7,766 nucleotides of DNA from Ignavibacteria bacterium. Its GTDB lineage: Bacteria; Bacteroidota; Ignavibacteria; Tepidaquicellales; OLB5. The stretch is from positions 1-7,766 of the forward strand of contig JAOADS010000105.1 of assembly GCA_026417195.1 (NCBI GenBank), in the 5' to 3' direction. Position 1 is the stretch's first letter. Every line of letters begins with the position of its first letter. Below the pieces are notes generated by a model, which saw only the letters and a program-made list of their open reading frames with translations, made no database searches and was not told the origin of the DNA. Made by a program: the position numbers and the translations under genes. Below, one piece after another: positions 5,905 to 7,766 of the stretch.

Positions 5905-6836
5905 TGAAGAAGATTAAAACTATAATACTGCCTGAGTCTTATGATGACAGAGTACAGGAAGCGGCAAGAAAGATTATTAAAAAGAAAATAGCTAAGGTTA
6001 TATTTATTAAAACTGACAATAAGATAAAGAGCATAGATTCAGAAAATCTGGATATTATAGATGTAGGCTTCAGTGAACAATTTTTAAATGAATATCTTTC
6101 TATCAGGAGAAATAAATTCCCTTCACTGACCGGATCTGATGCCCTTAAGGAATTAAGTGATCCACTAACATTTTCATGCATGCTGCTGAGAAATAACTAT
6201 GCAGATGCAGTGGTAGCCGGAAGTATATATTCAACTTCTGAGGTTATAAGAAATGCATTAAGAGTCATAGGACTATCAAAAGCCAACAAAACAGTATCGT
6301 CTTTTTTCCTTTTCAGATTTCCTCAAAGACATTTTCTTAGTGAGCGGATATTTGCATATGCTGATTGCGGTGTTATACCTGAACCAAATGTTGAGCAACT
6401 TTCAGATATAGCTATTCAGACAGCAGAAAATTTCAGAAAGCTTACAGGTATGAAACCAAAAGTAGCATTCCTTTCTTTTTCTACCAAAGGAAGCGCCAAA
6501 GATAAATCTCTTGAGAAAATTATCTCAGCTTACGAACTTACCCGGAAGAGATCACCTTCATTAATCTGTGACGGGGAACTTCAGTTTGATGCAGCTTTTG
6601 TCCCCGAAGTTGCTAGGAGGAAAAATCCTCAAGGGAAGATAAAAGGTGATGCTAATGTGTTTATATTTCCTGATCTTAATTCCGGTAACATTGCATATAA
6701 AATAACCGAAAGGATCGGAGGGGCTATGGCTACAGGACCTATTCTGCAAGGACTTGCTAAGCCAGTGATGGATCTTTCAAGAGGCTGTTCCTCGGATGAT
6801 ATAGTAAGAATGGCTGAAGTTGCTGTAAGGTTTTAG
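5904..6836 (+). CDS. pta: Phosphate acetyltransferase (PTA/PTB family)
   Basis: The enzyme interconverts acetyl-CoA and acetyl phosphate, normally paired with acetate kinase for ATP generation or acetate uptake. The 310-residue product is a single PTA domain with no N-terminal DRTGG or AAA-like part, slightly shorter than the usual 320-340. Conserved stretches run in order: ILPESYDDRVQEAA (8-21), ADAVVAGSIYSTSEVIRNAL (100-119), FAYADCGVIPEPN (150-162), LSFSTKGSAKD (190-200), DGELQFDAAFVP (223-234), FIFPDLNSGNIAYK (253-266), GPILQGLAKPV (278-288) and DLSRGCSSDDI (290-300). Ser292, Arg293 and Asp299 line up with the catalytic Ser309, Arg310 and Asp316 of the Methanosarcina enzyme. The long, specific matches favour acetyl over butyryl transferase. 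It is translationally coupled to mnmA; no acetate kinase gene is in the window. Its stop lies four bases from the stop of the converging minus-strand gene. Confidence 0.94.
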   Translation: MKKIKTIILPESYDDRVQEAARKIIKKKIAKVIFIKTDNKIKSIDSENLDIIDVGFSEQFLNEYLSIRRNKFPSLTGSDALKELSDPLTFSCMLLRNNYADAVVAGSIYSTSEVIRNALRVIGLSKANKTVSSFFLFRFPQRHFLSERIFAYADCGVIPEPNVEQLSDIAIQTAENFRKLTGMKPKVAFLSFSTKGSAKDKSLEKIISAYELTRKRSPSLICDGELQFDAAFVPEVARRKNPQGKIKGDANVFIFPDLNSGNIAYKITERIGGAMATGPILQGLAKPVMDLSRGCSSDDIVRMAEVAVRF

Positions 6837-6840
6837 GAAT

Positions 6841-7509
6841 TCATTCCGTAAGGTCTGATATTCTGCCTAAATCCTTCCAATATATGTCACCGATATCGTA
6901 GCCTCTAATTTTGCCTTTTGAACCTGCTAAACTTATGTAAAAATCTACTATATCGAATTTATCCTCTTCAGGCATGTAAGAGAATATCCTATCCGAAATA
7001 ATATGTATCCCGCTAAAAGCCATTTCATTTGAGTCTTTACTTAAAGGCTTTCTGCCTTCCAGGAATAAATCCCTGTCAAAATAGAGCGGGCGGGTTGTAA
7101 TACGTTTCTGGACAGCAATTGTTGCAAGTGAGCCGGATTCTGTATGGTAATCATTCATCTCACGGATATTTATATCTGAATCCACATCTGTATTGTAAAG
7201 AAGGAAATCTCCCGAACCCTGAAGATAAATGCGAGCATTTTTTACAGCCCCTCCTGTACCTAGTATTTCCTTTTCTATTATAACCGTGATCTTAAAATCA
7301 TGAACTTTATCCAGAAAGCTCTTTATTTTTTCATGGTGATAGTGTGTGTTTATGATAAATTCCCTTATACCTTCATTTGAAAGTTTTTCAATTACATTCA
7401 TAATCATTGGTTTTCCTCTGTGTTTCACAAGGGCTTTTGGCAGGTTATCAGTTAAAGGCTTTAATCTGGTTCCGAAACCAGCAGCAAGTATCATAGCATG
7501 GGTAATCAT
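6841..7509 (-). CDS. Sugar-1-phosphate nucleotidyltransferase (MurU/RmlA-like NTP transferase)
   Basis: The 222-residue cytoplasmic protein has the nucleotidyltransferase fold that joins an NTP and a sugar-1-phosphate into a nucleotide sugar plus pyrophosphate. Visible motifs are the N-terminal nucleotide-binding signature AMILAAGFGTRLKPLT (5-20) followed by LPKALV; EILGTGGAVKNA (81-92), a base/sugar-binding loop; LLYNTDVDSD (103-112), with the presumed metal-binding Asp108; FSGIHIIS (165-172); and a final DIYWKDLGR (208-216). It lacks the C-terminal beta-helix acyltransferase domain of GlmU, and its length fits MurU-like or short mannose-1-phosphate guanylyltransferase-like enzymes. The sugar and nucleotide cannot be told by eye. 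The start ATG overlaps the upstream gene's stop in TGATG, so the two are probably cotranslated. The partner may use or carry the same sugar. Confidence 0.9.
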   Translation of the reverse strand: MITHAMILAAGFGTRLKPLTDNLPKALVKHRGKPMIMNVIEKLSNEGIREFIINTHYHHEKIKSFLDKVHDFKITVIIEKEILGTGGAVKNARIYLQGSGDFLLYNTDVDSDINIREMNDYHTESGSLATIAVQKRITTRPLYFDRDLFLEGRKPLSKDSNEMAFSGIHIISDRIFSYMPEEDKFDIVDFYISLAGSKGKIRGYDIGDIYWKDLGRISDLTE

Positions 7510-7766
7510 CAGTTATCCAGATTTAATGTTCTGTATTCCTTTTTAAGGCGGAATACTATGTCCATACATTTGTAATAATCATCCTCTGGGTTAAATTTTT
7601 CGTATCTGTCAGGTATGTCACTGTCAGTAAATCCCGCATATCCTATGATGAACTCCGGATTCTGGGATAGGACGTATTCTATATCGTATTTTTTATGTCC
7701 AGCCTGAAGTCTCTTGGAGCTTGTTCTTGCTATGTATTCGTTATTAAGTCCCCACATATCTATGCT
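7509..7766 (-). CDS. C-terminal fragment, possible membrane glycosyltransferase-like protein (5' end outside window)
   Basis: Only about 85 residues are visible, and the frame stays open to the window edge (SIDMWGLNN...). The Met at 7757 is therefore probably internal rather than the start. The fragment is soluble in character. Its pattern D-x2-GLNN-x2-IAR...GHKK-x-D-x2-YVL-x3-P reminds me of the C-terminal extracytoplasmic part of GT-C/family 39-like membrane glycosyltransferases (DxxGLNDxxIA...GHxK...YxLxxxPD). That is recollection of a motif, not a search result. Location beside a nucleotide-sugar pyrophosphorylase gene, with stop and start sharing one base, fits an envelope-glycan role. 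No membrane helix can be checked because the N-terminal bulk is missing. Confidence 0.6.
   Translation of the reverse strand, partial: SIDMWGLNNEYIARTSSKRLQAGHKKYDIEYVLSQNPEFIIGYAGFTDSDIPDRYEKFNPEDDYYKCMDIVFRLKKEYRTLNLDN

Noticed and set aside
6836..6847. Small palindrome GGAATTCATTCC at the pta/nucleotidyltransferase junction
   Set aside because: A five-pair stem with a two-base loop and no T-run on either strand is not a credible terminator.

Overview
The window reads as ordinary chromosomal DNA of a low-GC bacterium, most likely from the Bacteroidota/Chlorobiota/Ignavibacteria branch. This rests on inference from three things: an IleS of the eukaryote-like (IleS2) type with a DUF5915-like C-terminus; the order ileS - dksA/traR-like gene - lspA - rluD-family gene; and two candidate promoters of the form TTG-N20-TAnnTTT(G/A), the Bacteroidota-type housekeeping pattern. 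The first 19 bases are not genomic. They match the Tn5/Nextera mosaic-end adapter, so the window starts at an assembly-contig edge and ileS is cut there. The last gene also runs off the right end.

Layout. Positions 21-3779 (+) hold a tight run: the 3' half of ileS, a DksA/TraR-type zinc-finger regulator with a lysine-rich tail, lspA (TTG start, long hydrophilic C-terminal tail) and an RluA/RluD-family pseudouridine synthase. Three of the four junctions overlap or are nearly contiguous, so they are probably one transcript. Positions 3823-4755 form a small self-contained module: an unrecognised 89-residue protein (+) and an exported, extremely lysine-rich protein (-). These converge on one symmetrical hairpin terminator. 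Each has its own candidate promoter and an unusually strong Shine-Dalgarno-like AAGGGGG. Positions 4810-6836 (+) hold mnmA (tRNA 2-thiouridylase) coupled by TAATG to a phosphate acetyltransferase gene. Positions 6841-7766 (-) hold a sugar-1-phosphate nucleotidyltransferase gene, coupled by TGATG to the 3' end of an upstream gene that may encode a membrane glycosyltransferase-like protein. This minus-strand pair converges on pta with only 4 bases between stop codons.

Function. The recognised genes are housekeeping: tRNA charging, tRNA and rRNA modification, lipoprotein maturation, acetyl-CoA/acetyl-phosphate exchange and nucleotide-sugar synthesis. I see no mobile element, CRISPR array, toxin-antitoxin or defence locus, tRNA or rRNA. 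The least explained part is the convergent small-gene module at 3.8-4.75 kb. No intergenic stretch exceeds 300 bases; the longest is the 121-base divergent region at 4689-4809.
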